The notes beneath the pieces are model-generated. The model worked only from the letters and a program-made list of their open reading frames with translations. It searched no databases and was not told the origin of the DNA. Position numbers and translations under genes: made by a program. DNA of 64,000 nt from Parendozoicomonas callyspongiae. Its GTDB lineage: Bacteria; Pseudomonadota; Gammaproteobacteria; Pseudomonadales; Endozoicomonadaceae. The stretch spans positions 62,001-126,000 of the forward strand of contig NZ_JAMFLX010000002.1 in the NCBI RefSeq assembly GCF_023502345.1, in the 5' to 3' direction. Of the stretch, positions 53,741 to 62,714 are shown one piece after another. Numbering within the stretch: position 1 is the first letter of the stretch; each line of letters starts with the position of its first letter.

Positions 53741-53758
53741 GTCACAAAGCTGTAACAT
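53741..53758 (-). promoter_or_regulatory. Candidate Pho box upstream of the Na/Pi symporter
   Basis: On the minus strand, ATGTTAC-AGCT-TTGTGAC gives two 7-base direct repeats 4 bases apart, the spacing of a PhoB box (two CTGTCAT-like heptamers). Each half matches about five of seven consensus bases. It lies about 80 bp upstream of the symporter start, where an activator site would be expected. Confidence 0.45.
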
Positions 53759-53821
53759 TTTAGTTAAGTCCACTGATTAATTATGTGGTTATTGAATAAA
53801 GTGATTGCTGATTCTATTTGA

Positions 53822-54817
53822 TTATTTTCCCGGATTCATAATAGCCGCATATTGATTTGGCCAGTTGGCGAGCTCGGAAATTTGATGCAACGGTGGAAGT
53901 GTTTGAACACGCTTTTCCATTTTGAGTACCAGTCTGTTGACTTCCAGAACATCACATCTGGCTACGGAATCATCCAGTAGCTCTTCAATATCTTTAGCCA
54001 TGGCTGCAATTGCACGAGATTCTTTTCGGCTGGTGACTTCTGGCGATATCTCCTGGAGTTTGTTTTTCAATGTTTGCAAATCAGCACGCAAACCATATGG
54101 CCGGCCAATAATTGAATCCAGTTCCTTCTGTATCCTCGCCTTACCCTGAGCAGAAAGCCTGGATTCCGACAGGTGCTGTTGCCTGGCGGCCACAGCCTCC
54201 TTGCGAAATCCACCCTTGCGGACTGCAAGCCTGTCAGCCTGCCTGTCTGGATGAAAACCAAGATCAGTCACCATGTTCTGGCTGATTTTTCCCATAAGAT
54301 GAGCAACAACATTCCCGCCACCCTGGTGTTGTTGAATAGTTGAGTGGATGGATTGCAGCTTAACCAGGATATCGTAATCACTCATATCAAACTGGAAATC
54401 CCGAAGCAGGCGATCCAGCTTTAAATCCATGGTGACATCCTTGATACCTTCTTTTTTCAATTGATCTGCGACATCACCAAGACCAGCTTTTAATTTGGTG
54501 GCCCACTGTTCTACGGCGGTAATATTCTGGGTGTTCAAGCCAAGCACATCATTTCTCAGCTGCTGTTTCTTCAAGGGGTCCGGCGCAGGTTTATGAAAAG
54601 GGCGGAGCTGTTTATTTCTCACAGCGACTTTGCGCTTCAAGAGTGGTGTAGAAGATCTATCTGGCTGAGATGTGCTGACTTGATATGTCGTTCCTTTAAA
54701 GGCAGAGACTTTCCGCCCAAAGAATTCCTTGATTGCCGTGTATGTCCCTTTCAGAGGCGATTGCTTTGCAGCAGCATAGATTTGCGGAACAGATGAGTTT
54801 GGCCCCTGAACAGACAT
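53822..54817 (-). CDS. Unrecognised 331-aa alpha-helical protein
   Basis: I recognise no family. The first 85 residues are basic, Pro/Ser-rich and probably disordered (PLLKRKVAVRNKQLRPFHKP); the rest is predicted by eye to be long amphipathic helices with few hydrophobic stretches. There is no signal peptide or membrane segment. ATG 54817 has only a weak ribosome binding site (GGATTAGCT). It sits between the Na/Pi symporter and the acnB terminator on the same strand. Its composition resembles the other orphan proteins in this window, so a secreted effector is possible but unproven. Confidence 0.75.
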   Translation of the reverse strand: MSVQGPNSSVPQIYAAAKQSPLKGTYTAIKEFFGRKVSAFKGTTYQVSTSQPDRSSTPLLKRKVAVRNKQLRPFHKPAPDPLKKQQLRNDVLGLNTQNITAVEQWATKLKAGLGDVADQLKKEGIKDVTMDLKLDRLLRDFQFDMSDYDILVKLQSIHSTIQQHQGGGNVVAHLMGKISQNMVTDLGFHPDRQADRLAVRKGGFRKEAVAARQQHLSESRLSAQGKARIQKELDSIIGRPYGLRADLQTLKNKLQEISPEVTSRKESRAIAAMAKDIEELLDDSVARCDVLEVNRLVLKMEKRVQTLPPLHQISELANWPNQYAAIMNPGK

Positions 54818-54859
54818 AGCTAATCCATAGCATTGTTATTGACTAACTGTAGTCAATAA

Positions 54860-54891
54860 AAAAGCCCGACCGATTGTGCGGCCAGGCTTTT
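54860..54891 (-). terminator. Terminator after acnB
   Basis: AAAAGCC pairs with GGCTTTT, with partial pairing inside (ACCG/CGGC region). It lies 18 bases past the acnB stop on the minus strand and ends in a T run there. Confidence 0.75.
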
Positions 54892-54909
54892 GATGGCTAA
54901 TAGATTCTA

Positions 54910-57501
54910 TCAGGTGGCTTTAGCGATAATGGAGTCAGCTGCTTTCTGGTAGCTATCAACCTTATTAAAGTTAAGATAGCGGTAGATATCAGCAGACATG
55001 CTGTCCAGGTTCCGCGCATATTCCAGATACTCAGTGGCGGTTGGAATCTTGCCAAGAATTGCACCAACGGCTGCCAGTTCTGCAGAGCAGAGGTAGACAT
55101 TGGCACCATCACCCAGACGGTTCGGGAAGTTCCGGGTTGATGTTGACAGAACAGTTGCTCCTGGTTGTACCCGCGCCTGGTTACCCATACACAGTGAACA
55201 GCCCGGAATCTCGGTGCGAACACCGGCCTTGCCATAGATGTTGTAGTAGCCTTCTTCCATCAACTGATCTTTGTCCATCTTGGTTGGAGGACTCATCCAG
55301 AAGCGGGTCTGTAAAGGCTCTTTGTTCTGTTCCAGCAGCTTACCGGCTGCCCGAAAATGACCGATATTGGTCATACAGGAACCAAGGAAAACCTCATCAA
55401 CCTTGTCACCGGCCACATCAGACAGGGTACGGGCATCGTCTGGATCATTGGGAGCGCACAGGATAGGTTCTTTGATCTCAGCCAGATCAATCTCAATCAC
55501 TTCTGCGTACTCGGCATCGGCATCGGCGCGCATCAGACTTGGGTTGGCCAGCCATTCTTCCATCTTCTGGGCACGACGCTCCAGAGTTCTCGGGTCACCA
55601 TAGCCTTCACTGATCATCCAGCGCAGCATAGTGATATTCGACTTGAGATATTCGCTGACGGAATCTTCAGAGAGAGTGATGGTACAACCGGCTGCGGAAC
55701 GCTCGGCAGAAGCATCAGACAGCTCAAAGGCCTGTTCAACTGTCAGACTTTCCAGACCTTCAATCTCCAGAACCCGGCCAGAGAAGGCATTCTTCTTGCC
55801 GGCTTTCTCAACAGTCAGCAGGCCCTGCTTGATACCATACAGTGGAATAGCGTGAACCAGATCACGCAAAGTAATGCCGGGCTGCATCTCACCCTTGAAG
55901 CGAACCAGTATGGACTCCGGCATATCCAGAGGCATAACACCTGTAGCCGCAGCAAATGCCACCAGACCAGAACCGGCCGGGAAGGAGATGCCCATGGGGA
56001 AACGGGTATGGGAGTCACCACCTGTACCAACAGTATCCGGCAGCAGCATACGGTTCAGCCAGCTATGGATAATGCCATCGCCGGGGCGCAGGGCCACACC
56101 GCCACGATTCATAATAAAGTCGGGCATGGTGTGCTGCATTTCCACATCAACAGGCTTGGGATAAGCTGCTGTATGACAGAAGGACTGCATCACCAGATCA
56201 GAAGAGAAGCCGAGGCAGGCCAGGTCTTTCAGTTCATCACGGGTCATCGGACCGGTGGTGTCCTGGGAGCCAACAGTGGTCATCTTGGGCTCACAGTATT
56301 GACCGGCACGAACACCTTCAACACTGCAGGCTTTACCCACCATCTTCTGGGCCAGAGTGTAACCCTTACCTGAATCAACCGGGGCCACCGGACGACGGAA
56401 CACTTCAGAGGGTTCTAGATTCAGTGACTCACGGGCCTTGTCAGTCAGACCACGGCCAATAATCAGATTGATTCGGCCTCCGGCCTGAACTTCATCAAGA
56501 ATCACATCGGACTTATAGGCAAATGTGGAGATCACATCTCCGGCTTCATTCAGCACTTTGCCTTCATAGGGACGAATGTCGATAACATCGCCCATATTCA
56601 TCTTGTCGACAGGCGCTTCAAAAACCAGCGCACCGGCATCTTCCATGGTGTTAAAGAAGATAGGTGCGACTTTTCCGCCAATACAGACACCGCCGGCACG
56701 CTTGTTGGGTACGCCGGGGATATCATCACCAAAGAACCACAGCACCGAGTTGGTAGCAGATTTTCGTGAGGAACCGGTACCCACTACATCACCAACAAAG
56801 GCGACAGGCAGACCTTTGGCCTTGATCTCTTCAACCTGTTTCATGGGGCCGGTTACACCATGTTCTTCTGGTGTCAGGCCATCCCGGGTCATCTTGTAGG
56901 CTGCACGGGCATGCAGTGGAATATCCGGGCGTGACCAGGCATCGGGAGCCGGTGACAGATCATCGGTATTGGTTTCGCCGGTGACTTTAAAGACAGTCAT
57001 CTTGATGCTGTCTGCAACTTTGGGGCGCTTGGTAAACCATTCAGCATCAGCCCAGGATTTCAGTACTGTCTGGGCATTGGCATTGCCGGCTCTGGCTTTT
57101 TCTTCCACATCGTGAAAGGCATCAAACATCAGCAGTGTATCTTTCAACTCAGCGGCTGCCAGCTCACTGAGTTTGTTGTCATCCAGCAGTTCAACCAGGG
57201 TTGTAATGTTGTAACCACCGTGCATATTGCCCAGAAGCTGCACGGCTTTTTCTTTGTTCATCAGGGGTGATGTGGCTTCGCCAGATACTATGGCAGAAAG
57301 GAAGCCGGCTTTGACGTAAGCCGCTTCGTCCACTCCGGGGGGAATACGGTTTTCAAGTAGGTCTAACAGATAATCTTCTTCACCAGCGGGAGGGTTTTTC
57401 AACAGTTCAATCAGGCCGGTGACCTGTTCGGCATTCAAAGGTTTCGGTGGTACACCTTCAGCTGCACGTTCTCCGACGTGTTCGCGATACGCATCTAGCA
57501 C
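54910..57501 (-). CDS. acnB: Aconitate hydratase B
   Basis: AcnB converts citrate to isocitrate in the TCA cycle (and methylisocitrate in some bacteria). It is the bifunctional aconitate hydratase 2 type. The start is GTG 57501 (VLDAYREHVGERAAEGVPP), with GAGGG about 10 bases upstream, giving 863 residues against 865 in E. coli; the long upstream reading to 57654 is rejected. The N-terminal HEAT-like domain (LIELLKNPPAGEEDYLLDLL) precedes the swivel domain (GSSRKSATN). The [4Fe-4S] cysteines are in LGSCMTNIGHF and CSLCMGNQAR. It is a single gene with its own terminator. Confidence 0.97.
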   Translation of the reverse strand: MLDAYREHVGERAAEGVPPKPLNAEQVTGLIELLKNPPAGEEDYLLDLLENRIPPGVDEAAYVKAGFLSAIVSGEATSPLMNKEKAVQLLGNMHGGYNITTLVELLDDNKLSELAAAELKDTLLMFDAFHDVEEKARAGNANAQTVLKSWADAEWFTKRPKVADSIKMTVFKVTGETNTDDLSPAPDAWSRPDIPLHARAAYKMTRDGLTPEEHGVTGPMKQVEEIKAKGLPVAFVGDVVGTGSSRKSATNSVLWFFGDDIPGVPNKRAGGVCIGGKVAPIFFNTMEDAGALVFEAPVDKMNMGDVIDIRPYEGKVLNEAGDVISTFAYKSDVILDEVQAGGRINLIIGRGLTDKARESLNLEPSEVFRRPVAPVDSGKGYTLAQKMVGKACSVEGVRAGQYCEPKMTTVGSQDTTGPMTRDELKDLACLGFSSDLVMQSFCHTAAYPKPVDVEMQHTMPDFIMNRGGVALRPGDGIIHSWLNRMLLPDTVGTGGDSHTRFPMGISFPAGSGLVAFAAATGVMPLDMPESILVRFKGEMQPGITLRDLVHAIPLYGIKQGLLTVEKAGKKNAFSGRVLEIEGLESLTVEQAFELSDASAERSAAGCTITLSEDSVSEYLKSNITMLRWMISEGYGDPRTLERRAQKMEEWLANPSLMRADADAEYAEVIEIDLAEIKEPILCAPNDPDDARTLSDVAGDKVDEVFLGSCMTNIGHFRAAGKLLEQNKEPLQTRFWMSPPTKMDKDQLMEEGYYNIYGKAGVRTEIPGCSLCMGNQARVQPGATVLSTSTRNFPNRLGDGANVYLCSAELAAVGAILGKIPTATEYLEYARNLDSMSADIYRYLNFNKVDSYQKAADSIIAKAT

Positions 57502-57799
57502 TATAAAGACCCTCATCGAGTGACCTGCGGGATGGGACTGCCTTGCTGCCTGACCTGAATGAGGAGGGGAGCTGCTTCTTATAGAAGCAGCAGTGGCAAT
57601 TACAGTTCCCTGCTTTCCAAACCTTTGTAAGGTCAGGCTGTAACTGTCTGGCAATCCAGTCCGTGACAGAGCCGCGTTACTGAATTCGTTTTGTTATCGG
57701 CGGCGTGAGTATAACCGAAGGGAATGTCACAAGTTAAGTAAATGCCGAAATGTTGGGTATATGTATGGTGAATATTCCATTGACGTTAGCTTCAAAGCA

Positions 57800-59176
57800 C
57801 TAAAAGCGTGTTGCCAGGTACAGCCAGAAAACATCGTAGCTGGCCTGAATGATTTCATTAAACAGTGGCTGTTCTGGTTGGGCCTGGAGGTTTTGAATAG
57901 CCTCGAGATCACCGACAGGAATAGTGGGTCTAGTGAGTGGGTCAGTAATTAGAGTCATACGTGGTATCAGGCTTCGATCAGCATCTGTCTGCCAGTCCAG
58001 AAAAAGAAGCCCCCTTCCACCTTCTGAAACGGCAGCGAAATTTTTGTGTGTGGATGAGTGCGAAGAGGAGAGTTGAACAGTTAGAGTGGAATTTTCCTGG
58101 GAACTCTGCGTTGCACTGAGAAATTCCGGTAAGAAACCTATGATTGCCGGTGCCAGAGGATCCATAACCTCTGGAGATATTCTTGTTCGGGCTCTGACAA
58201 AGTTGGTCCACCATCCCTGGGAACTCTCGAAACCAGTAGCATTTTCCCTTTGGATTCTCAGAACGTACTCACCTCGCAGTTCTCCACTTTGCCAGGTTCT
58301 AATTATTAGAAGTTGGGAGTCTCCAGAGATGGTAGTGGGGTATAACTGAAGTCTCTGGATATTATTCTGGGCGCAGAAATGATAAAGCTGGTGCCAGTTT
58401 TCTTCTGCTGGAATATTTGAAATATCCGGAACCTGTTCCGGCTGAAGGTCGATATCAATGTAGGGATCACTTCCCGGCGTTAGGGGGCTTGAAAACGTAA
58501 CCCTGAATAGTTGATTCAGCCTGCTTGAGGAGAAAGTTATTGCCTTTTTACCGGTTGCCAGTGGTGTGAAAATTTTCAGTGCCCGTTTGGCAATACTGGC
58601 CCACTGCCAGAAATGGGCGGGAGCATCGGCGATTTCAGGCTGGAGTTTCCACCGAAACTCCAGCCAGCGTGAAACGCCGGAAAGAATCAGGGCCCGTTGC
58701 ATACGGTCATAACCGTCTTCAGCTGTCATCAGCTGAATAATGGTTCTGGCTTTGGTCAGGTTTGCCACCATGCCTTTGGGGTTAAGAAACTGGCAATCGC
58801 GTGGAATCTGGGGGCTGGCTAACTCCGCTGGTGGCCTGGCATATTTCAAGGCTGCCTTGGTGACAAGAGATGCAGTCAGAGCCAGTGCGGCTACTCCTCC
58901 CTTTTTTATGGCAGAGAGGGTCGCGTTTTGAGTTGTGTCCCGGAAGTAGGGGCGCGGAAAAACCAGGCTTTGGAACAGGTATCCGGGCATCCATTCCGGT
59001 GCAGCCAGCAGATTCTGGCCATTTGGGTCGGGAGGTGCCCTGAGCAGATGAACGGCACTGTCGACCCAATCGGCCATTCCTGGTAATTCGCGTGCAGATG
59101 AGGTAGGGCAGAAGGAGCAGCAGAGTAGCAGAAAAAAAGTGGTGCAGGAAAATCTTCTAATAATTGTTTCAACCAT
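57800..59176 (-). CDS. Unrecognised 458-aa secreted protein
   Basis: I recognise no family. The N-terminus is a good Sec signal peptide: a basic start (MVETIIRRF), a hydrophobic core (FFLLLCCSFCPTSS) and a likely cut after SSA. A second hydrophobic helix lies near residue 90-108 (GGVAALALTASLVTKAAL). The rest is a mixed fold with Trp-rich segments (YVLRIQRENATGFESSQGWW) that look like a single globular domain. AGGG lies 8 bases before ATG 59176. It sits next to a transporter remnant at 59255-59613, so the locus was rearranged. It could be periplasmic or exported. Confidence 0.8.
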   Translation of the reverse strand: MVETIIRRFSCTTFFLLLCCSFCPTSSARELPGMADWVDSAVHLLRAPPDPNGQNLLAAPEWMPGYLFQSLVFPRPYFRDTTQNATLSAIKKGGVAALALTASLVTKAALKYARPPAELASPQIPRDCQFLNPKGMVANLTKARTIIQLMTAEDGYDRMQRALILSGVSRWLEFRWKLQPEIADAPAHFWQWASIAKRALKIFTPLATGKKAITFSSSRLNQLFRVTFSSPLTPGSDPYIDIDLQPEQVPDISNIPAEENWHQLYHFCAQNNIQRLQLYPTTISGDSQLLIIRTWQSGELRGEYVLRIQRENATGFESSQGWWTNFVRARTRISPEVMDPLAPAIIGFLPEFLSATQSSQENSTLTVQLSSSHSSTHKNFAAVSEGGRGLLFLDWQTDADRSLIPRMTLITDPLTRPTIPVGDLEAIQNLQAQPEQPLFNEIIQASYDVFWLYLATRF

Positions 59177-59254
59177 TGAAAAATCCCTGTATCTACAAAA
59201 GCTGTCCCCCGCTGGTGCGAGGGACAGAAGTTGAAAATTCTAGTACAACATTTC

Positions 59255-59613
59255 AATGAGACTAGCGTGTCACCGAAGTTGTTTCTGAAGGTCTGAAGGT
59301 CTGGAGTAGTCTGACAATTGCGAACAATACGGTTGGTGATGGCCGTAATCTGATCGTAAGCTTGATCATCATTGATCAACTCCGCTACGATCACCGTCAT
59401 CGTCTGATCTTGAGAAACCAGCATTCCGTCGTAGAGTGGGAAGTCCTTGATCGCAGTACGAATGGCCTCCGGCGTTTGTACCAGATCATAGAAAGGTGAG
59501 ACATCCATTCCTTCTTCAGTAAGGGAGACCATGGAAATCCGGTTTTTTCTCATTAGGTTCGCGTTAAGTCTGACAGGCTCCCAGGAAACGCAAACAATCT
59601 TTGGGGCGGATAG
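59255..59613 (-). pseudogene. Remnant of an RND/MMPL-type transporter gene
   Basis: The minus-strand frame from 59613 (after a stop at 59614-59616) reads EPVRLNANLMRKNRISMVSL, then YDLVQTPEAIRTAIKDFPLY and VSQDQTMTVIVAELINDD. This resembles the first periplasmic loop of MMPL/RND exporters, where a partner-sensing region follows the first membrane helix. The similarity stops at GDTLVSL (about 59255), without the membrane helices that should flank it. It is an internal piece of a transporter of about 800 residues. Confidence 0.5.
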
Positions 59614-59885
59614 CTAGGAAAGAGGCTGTAACTCCAAGCTTATTTGAAAATGCAGATTGGCAATTGACTGTGTAAGGAGAGGGGTAAATTGCCATACCTC
59701 TGATAGAGGCATGACCATAGACTATGAATAGTTAGTGCAGTGAAAAGGAAGGTGGAATTTGAGGATGCTTCCAGATTTTTTTGACTTTCATCTTGAAACC
59801 CGCCTAGCATCGCCGTGAAATATCAGGGCGATACTGAGCGATTTACGTTACCATCTTTCGCTTTGCTTCTTGCTTTCGGCTCTGG
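59614..59885. other. 272-bp stretch with nothing recognised
   Basis: Between the transporter remnant and the Usp gene I see no gene, clear hairpin or promoter. The reading frames present are short and without ribosome binding sites. It may include further decayed sequence. Confidence 0.4.
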
Positions 59886-60749
59886 TTATTTCATCAGCTT
59901 TTCCAGAGGCTCCATAATATCCAGGGGTTTCACGCAGAGAATGTCTGTCTCGATATTATTTAGAATCTGCTCAGCAGTGTCTCCCAATAACTCAATTCTC
60001 AGGCTGGTATGGGCCACTGTTCCCATCACCAGCAGTGAAGCATTGATTCGCTTGCACAGTGTTGGAATAAAGGCTTCAGCCGGTCCCTCTTCGATATGAA
60101 CATGCTCATCAGCAATGGCAAAGCGCTTGGCCAGTGGCTGGCACTGCTGCTCATAACGAACATGGGTATCTGCAGAGGATTTGCTGATGGGGTCATCACC
60201 GGACAGGGTTGTGCCGGGATGGGCAGAACCAATATGACATTCAGAATCAGATATTCCGGCTATAGCCGCAGCATATTCCAGAATAACACCGTTAAGAACC
60301 TCGTGTTCAGAATCATTGGGGCAGGCATCAACCGCAGCCAAAACCCGTCCATTCATCCAGCTATGGTCATGGTGAACCAGTAGCACCGGTTCCTGACTGT
60401 GACGAAGAAGTGTCCAGTCTTCCGGAGTGGAGATAACATTGGTGATCATCGAGGATTTCTTGGCCGCCTTGATGACCAGGCTGCAGCCTTCCAGTTCGGT
60501 AAAATGGTTAATTGTTTCCACAACACCGTTATGCCAGGCCTCCTGGCCTTTCACATCAATACCTTCATCTTTGAGAAGGGCCAGCATGTCTTGCATTTTG
60601 GCCTGGGTTGCTTCACTGGGATGAGGGTTTGGCGCAAGAATAAAAACAGGTTTATCGGTTGCCTTCGCTAATAGCCGTGCTCTATTCAGGGCAATATTTG
60701 TATCCAGACGGGTGTCGACAACCACCAGTATCTTAGTCAAAGTTCGCAT
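59886..60749 (-). CDS. Tandem universal stress protein (UspE-like)
   Basis: This cytoplasmic protein has two Usp domains in 287 residues, as in UspE. The first begins LTKILVVVDTRLDTNIALNR, and the second begins NGRVLAAVDACPNDSEHEVL, ending in the typical ASLLVMGTVAHTSLRIELLG, a nucleotide-binding-like loop. Such proteins are induced by starvation and stress. It is divergent from miaE, with 270 bp between them holding a perfect 18-bp palindrome (60872-60889). GGAGATCACC lies just upstream of ATG 60749 and supports that start. Confidence 0.92.
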   Translation of the reverse strand: MRTLTKILVVVDTRLDTNIALNRARLLAKATDKPVFILAPNPHPSEATQAKMQDMLALLKDEGIDVKGQEAWHNGVVETINHFTELEGCSLVIKAAKKSSMITNVISTPEDWTLLRHSQEPVLLVHHDHSWMNGRVLAAVDACPNDSEHEVLNGVILEYAAAIAGISDSECHIGSAHPGTTLSGDDPISKSSADTHVRYEQQCQPLAKRFAIADEHVHIEEGPAEAFIPTLCKRINASLLVMGTVAHTSLRIELLGDTAEQILNNIETDILCVKPLDIMEPLEKLMK

Positions 60750-60871
60750 GGTGATCTCCTGAGTTGAGCAGGTTGTTATTCATATGACCGATGCTTGAAA
60801 AAGATTACCTACCCACCGGTAGTTCTGCCTGGCAGGTAGGCACTTGATTTGTAACATTAATATGAGTTTGT

Positions 60872-60889
60872 GACAAACGTACGTTTGTC
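60872..60889. promoter_or_regulatory. Perfect 18-bp palindrome in the usp-miaE divergent region
   Basis: GACAAACGTACGTTTGTC is a perfect 18-bp palindrome in the 270-bp gap between the divergent usp and miaE genes, 123 bp upstream of the usp start. A continuous palindrome of this size is typical of a TetR-type or similar dimeric repressor operator. No regulator gene is adjacent. Confidence 0.6.
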
Positions 60890-61019
60890 GCAGATGGCGG
60901 TTAATTGTGACACGTTGCTGAAATATTGCTCTGTTTTTTAGAAATTCATTAACAAAACGGTTCGTTAGGCTGCCGTCGTCAAGTGTATAATTCCTGCAGC
61001 TGTGAGAGGGGGAGGCATT

Positions 61020-61691
61020 ATGAGGCAATCAGCCACAATAACTACAAAAGTAACCAGCCGCATGAGTTATCAATTTCCAGAAAGAGATGAATTTTTGCTT
61101 TGCCCAACACCACAAGGCTGGATAGAGCATGCTCTGGATAACCAGGATATTCTGCTGATTGACCATGCCAACTGTGAAAAAAAAGCCGCAGCGACGGCTC
61201 TGAATCTGATGTTCCGATATACAGAGCATCCTGAGTTGTTAAATAAAATGTCACGACTGGCCCGGGAAGAGCTGAGACACTTTGAGCAGGTTCTGGCGCT
61301 GATGAAAAAACGAAAAATTCCCTATCGCGCCATTAATGCATCCCGCTATGCAGGCCGGATGAGGGCATCTGTCAGAACCCATGAGCCGGAACGAATGATT
61401 GATACGCTGGTGGTTGGGGCATTTATTGAAGCCCGTAGCTGTGAGCGGTTTGAAGCACTGGCCCCATATCTTGATGAGGAACTGGCAAAATTCTATTTGT
61501 CCCTGCTTAAATCAGAAGCGCGGCATTTTCAGGATTATCTGCAGCTGGCCGTTGATGCGGCAGGGTATGACCTGACGGATAGAATTGATGTGTTTGCTGA
61601 AGCGGATAAAGACGCGGTGTTGTCTGCGGATACTGAGTTTCGCTTTCATAGTGGGGTTCCTGTTCAGGAAGCCAGTGTGCAAAGTTCATAA
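61020..61691 (+). CDS. miaE: tRNA-(ms2io6A) hydroxylase
   Basis: MiaE hydroxylates 2-methylthio-N6-isopentenyladenosine at position 37 of tRNA with a non-heme di-iron centre. ATG 61020 is fixed by GGGAGG 5 bases upstream, giving 223 residues; a GTG 18 bases earlier is rejected. The di-iron ligands are visible as E-x-x-H pairs in LAREELRHFEQV and LLKSEARHFQDY, with further Glu residues in IEARSCERFEAL and DHANCEKKAA. It is divergent from usp and convergent with the M23 peptidase gene, with only 27 bp between stops. Confidence 0.95.
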   Translation: MRQSATITTKVTSRMSYQFPERDEFLLCPTPQGWIEHALDNQDILLIDHANCEKKAAATALNLMFRYTEHPELLNKMSRLAREELRHFEQVLALMKKRKIPYRAINASRYAGRMRASVRTHEPERMIDTLVVGAFIEARSCERFEALAPYLDEELAKFYLSLLKSEARHFQDYLQLAVDAAGYDLTDRIDVFAEADKDAVLSADTEFRFHSGVPVQEASVQSS

Positions 61692-61718
61692 GTCCGTCTG
61701 GTTTTATGTGTTTTCAAG

Positions 61719-62576
61719 TCAAAGCCCTGAAAATAGCTCCATGGAGTCCCGCACAAACTGCATCGGGTTGACGGGGGTTCCATTCACATGAATTCCCCAG
61801 TGCAGATGCGGGCCGGTAACCCGGCCCGTTGCGCCTGACAGGGCAATCTGCTGGCCAAGCCTGACTTTGTCTCCAACCTTGACCTGCAGCTCAGAAAGAT
61901 GAAAGTAGCTGCTTGTCACTCCCCAGCCATGCTCCAGAACGATATGTCCACCGGTATACCAGTTGTCCTGGGCCATTCGCACAGCGCCGTCGTGGGGAGC
62001 GCAGACAGGCGTGCCGGTGGCTGCCCTGAAATCGACACCAGTATGCCGACTTTTCAGCTGACCGTTATATAGCCTGCGAATGCCAAACGGACTGGTAACT
62101 TTCCTGAGTGGTACGGGAAGGGTAAATGCTGATTCCAATGGCTTGTCAGTCAATTTGCAGGTCAGGGCTGATCTGATTTCAGCACGTTCTTTATCAATTC
62201 GCTGTCTGGCATGTTCGGGAGGTGTCACAAGGTCTGGGTTAACTGACAGTGGCTCCACTGGGTAATTCGGTTCGATCAGCCTGATATCAATCAGGGAGTC
62301 ATTCTGATTACCCTTCTTGCACTGAACCATCACCTTTTGATTAGCATCTTTTGAGTCAAGTTCTGCAACCAAAACAACTACAGATAAATGATCATGAATG
62401 GGGTGAGGATAAACCGGGTACTTTCTGTTCTTGTACATCAGCTGGCAGCCTTGAAGCTGTTGGGGAAGAGTCAGGAACAGGGCTTCACCACTAAAAAGGT
62501 TTTGCTTTATAGGAGTATTTGCATGGATAGGCAAAGCCAGAAGAAGTGTCATCAGCAGGCAACCCGCTTTGGTCAT
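61719..62576 (-). CDS. M23 family (LytM-type) metallopeptidase
   Basis: This is an exported zinc endopeptidase or LytM-like peptidoglycan-hydrolase regulator of 285 residues. A signal peptide (CLLMTLLLALPIHA) precedes a beta-rich N-terminal domain. The M23 core follows: RHTGVDFRAATGTPVCAPHDG has the H-x3-D zinc ligands and GPHLHWGIHVNG the catalytic H-x-H. All zinc-binding residues are intact, so it should be active. It acts in the periplasm, on peptide cross-links. It is convergent with miaE. Confidence 0.93.
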   Translation of the reverse strand: MTKAGCLLMTLLLALPIHANTPIKQNLFSGEALFLTLPQQLQGCQLMYKNRKYPVYPHPIHDHLSVVVLVAELDSKDANQKVMVQCKKGNQNDSLIDIRLIEPNYPVEPLSVNPDLVTPPEHARQRIDKERAEIRSALTCKLTDKPLESAFTLPVPLRKVTSPFGIRRLYNGQLKSRHTGVDFRAATGTPVCAPHDGAVRMAQDNWYTGGHIVLEHGWGVTSSYFHLSELQVKVGDKVRLGQQIALSGATGRVTGPHLHWGIHVNGTPVNPMQFVRDSMELFSGL

Positions 62577-62714
62577 GTCTATGTTCCAAGACTAGGAAAA
62601 CTAGAAAAAGTAGACAATATTTGTTCAAGTACGGGTATTTGTGGCGAGTGAATCAATGAATGGGCAAAGTGCTATCACGCAGCAGAATATGACAGTTAAG
62701 CACTGGGTGTGACA

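Noticed and set aside
55357-56373. 338-codon plus-strand open frame opposite acnB
   Set aside because: Shadow of acnB in the reverse direction; acnB is complete with all cluster cysteines. The frame is rich in His, Gln and Thr, as antisense frames often are.
57502-57654. N-terminal extension of acnB by 51 residues
   Set aside because: The family starts at the GTG-initiated VLDAYREHV; the extension is Ser/Pro-rich with no counterpart, and a ribosome binding site sits before the GTG.
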